A DNA stretch of 14,658 bases from CALCMJ01 sp964475415 (GTDB lineage Bacteria > Bacteroidota > Bacteroidia > Chitinophagales > Saprospiraceae). The DNA lies in assembly GCA_964475415.1 (NCBI GenBank), contig CAYYWZ010000087.1, positions 1 through 14,658 of the forward strand. The letters are read 5' to 3'. The notes under the pieces are model-generated. The model was not told the DNA's origin. It made no database searches and saw only the letters and a list, made by a program, of their open reading frames with translations. This document shows, piece after piece, positions 14,622 to 14,658 of the stretch; the stretch's first letter is position 1, and every line of letters begins with the position of its first letter. The position numbers and the translations under genes were made by a program.

Positions 14622-14658
14622 ATTCCAGCTGATAAGGCTAGAGATGATATAAGACCTC

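Noticed and set aside
1..14658. CRISPR arrays, tRNA or rRNA genes, insertion sequences, phage genes
   Set aside because: No regularly spaced repeats, cloverleaf-like segments, transposase or phage motifs were seen on either strand.
14622..14658. Start of another gene after iorB
   Set aside because: Only 37 bp remain, with no clear start codon context or terminator, so nothing can be called.

Overview
The window most likely comes from a Bacteroidota chromosome, probably of the Flavobacteriia or Saprospiria type. The DNA is AT-rich. Strong Shine-Dalgarno sequences are mostly absent, and two TAnnTTTG-like -7 boxes can be found. The gene content also fits: a GH3-type adenylate-forming enzyme, a LolA-like carrier, a YCF48/BNR-repeat lipoprotein, an M13 lipoprotein peptidase and many short lipoproteins with signals ending in (F/V/T)(A/S)C. 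The phylum assignment is an inference from gene families; no rRNA is present.

Layout. (1) 3644 down to 1, minus strand: a tight four-gene run of CvpA-like membrane protein, an unrecognised 200-aa protein, a VOC-fold protein and an M13 zinc metallopeptidase lipoprotein whose last few codons lie beyond the left edge. Gaps are 8-14 bp, so one transcript is likely. (2) 3645-3896: an AT-rich divergent control region with a near-perfect palindrome and three ATCACA copies. (3) 3897-7841, plus strand: a small secreted protein, a YCF48-like beta-propeller lipoprotein broken only by an assembly gap, a LolA-like periplasmic protein, a strong hairpin terminator with a competing alternative fold, and a GH3-family protein. 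(4) 7838-8410, minus strand: a GNAT acetyltransferase whose stop codon overlaps that of GH3. (5) 8557-9852: an exported Ntn-hydrolase (penicillin V acylase / C45-C59 type) with a C-terminal block of about four membrane helices. (6) 9909-11328: two lipoproteins, one unrecognised and one NTF2/SnoaL-like. (7) 11433-11806: a small VOC gene that appears frameshifted by one missing A just after its start. (8) 11884-14621: an IorA/IorB-type molybdenum hydroxylase, made of a small two-[2Fe-2S] subunit and a large Tat-exported molybdopterin subunit.

How the parts relate. Many products are predicted to act at the envelope or in the periplasm: M13 peptidase, CvpA, the YCF48-like protein, LolA-like, Ntn-hydrolase, two lipoproteins and IorAB. 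Only IorAB is clearly a two-subunit enzyme. I see no defence system, phage, transposon, CRISPR array, tRNA or rRNA.

The best leads are the mutually exclusive hairpins between the lolA-like gene and GH3, the Ntn-hydrolase plus membrane-domain fusion, the one-base frameshift in the second VOC gene (at a C TTA AAC heptamer), and a sharp drop in the tetranucleotide CTAG right of about 9.9 kb (58 by-eye counts in the left 9.85 kb, 1 in the 4.16 kb formed by the two lipoprotein genes and iorAB). That drop suggests the right-hand genes have a different history. The 100-N gap at 5043-5142 is almost certainly an artefact: both flanks carry the same 55 bp, and merging them restores one intact 309-codon gene.
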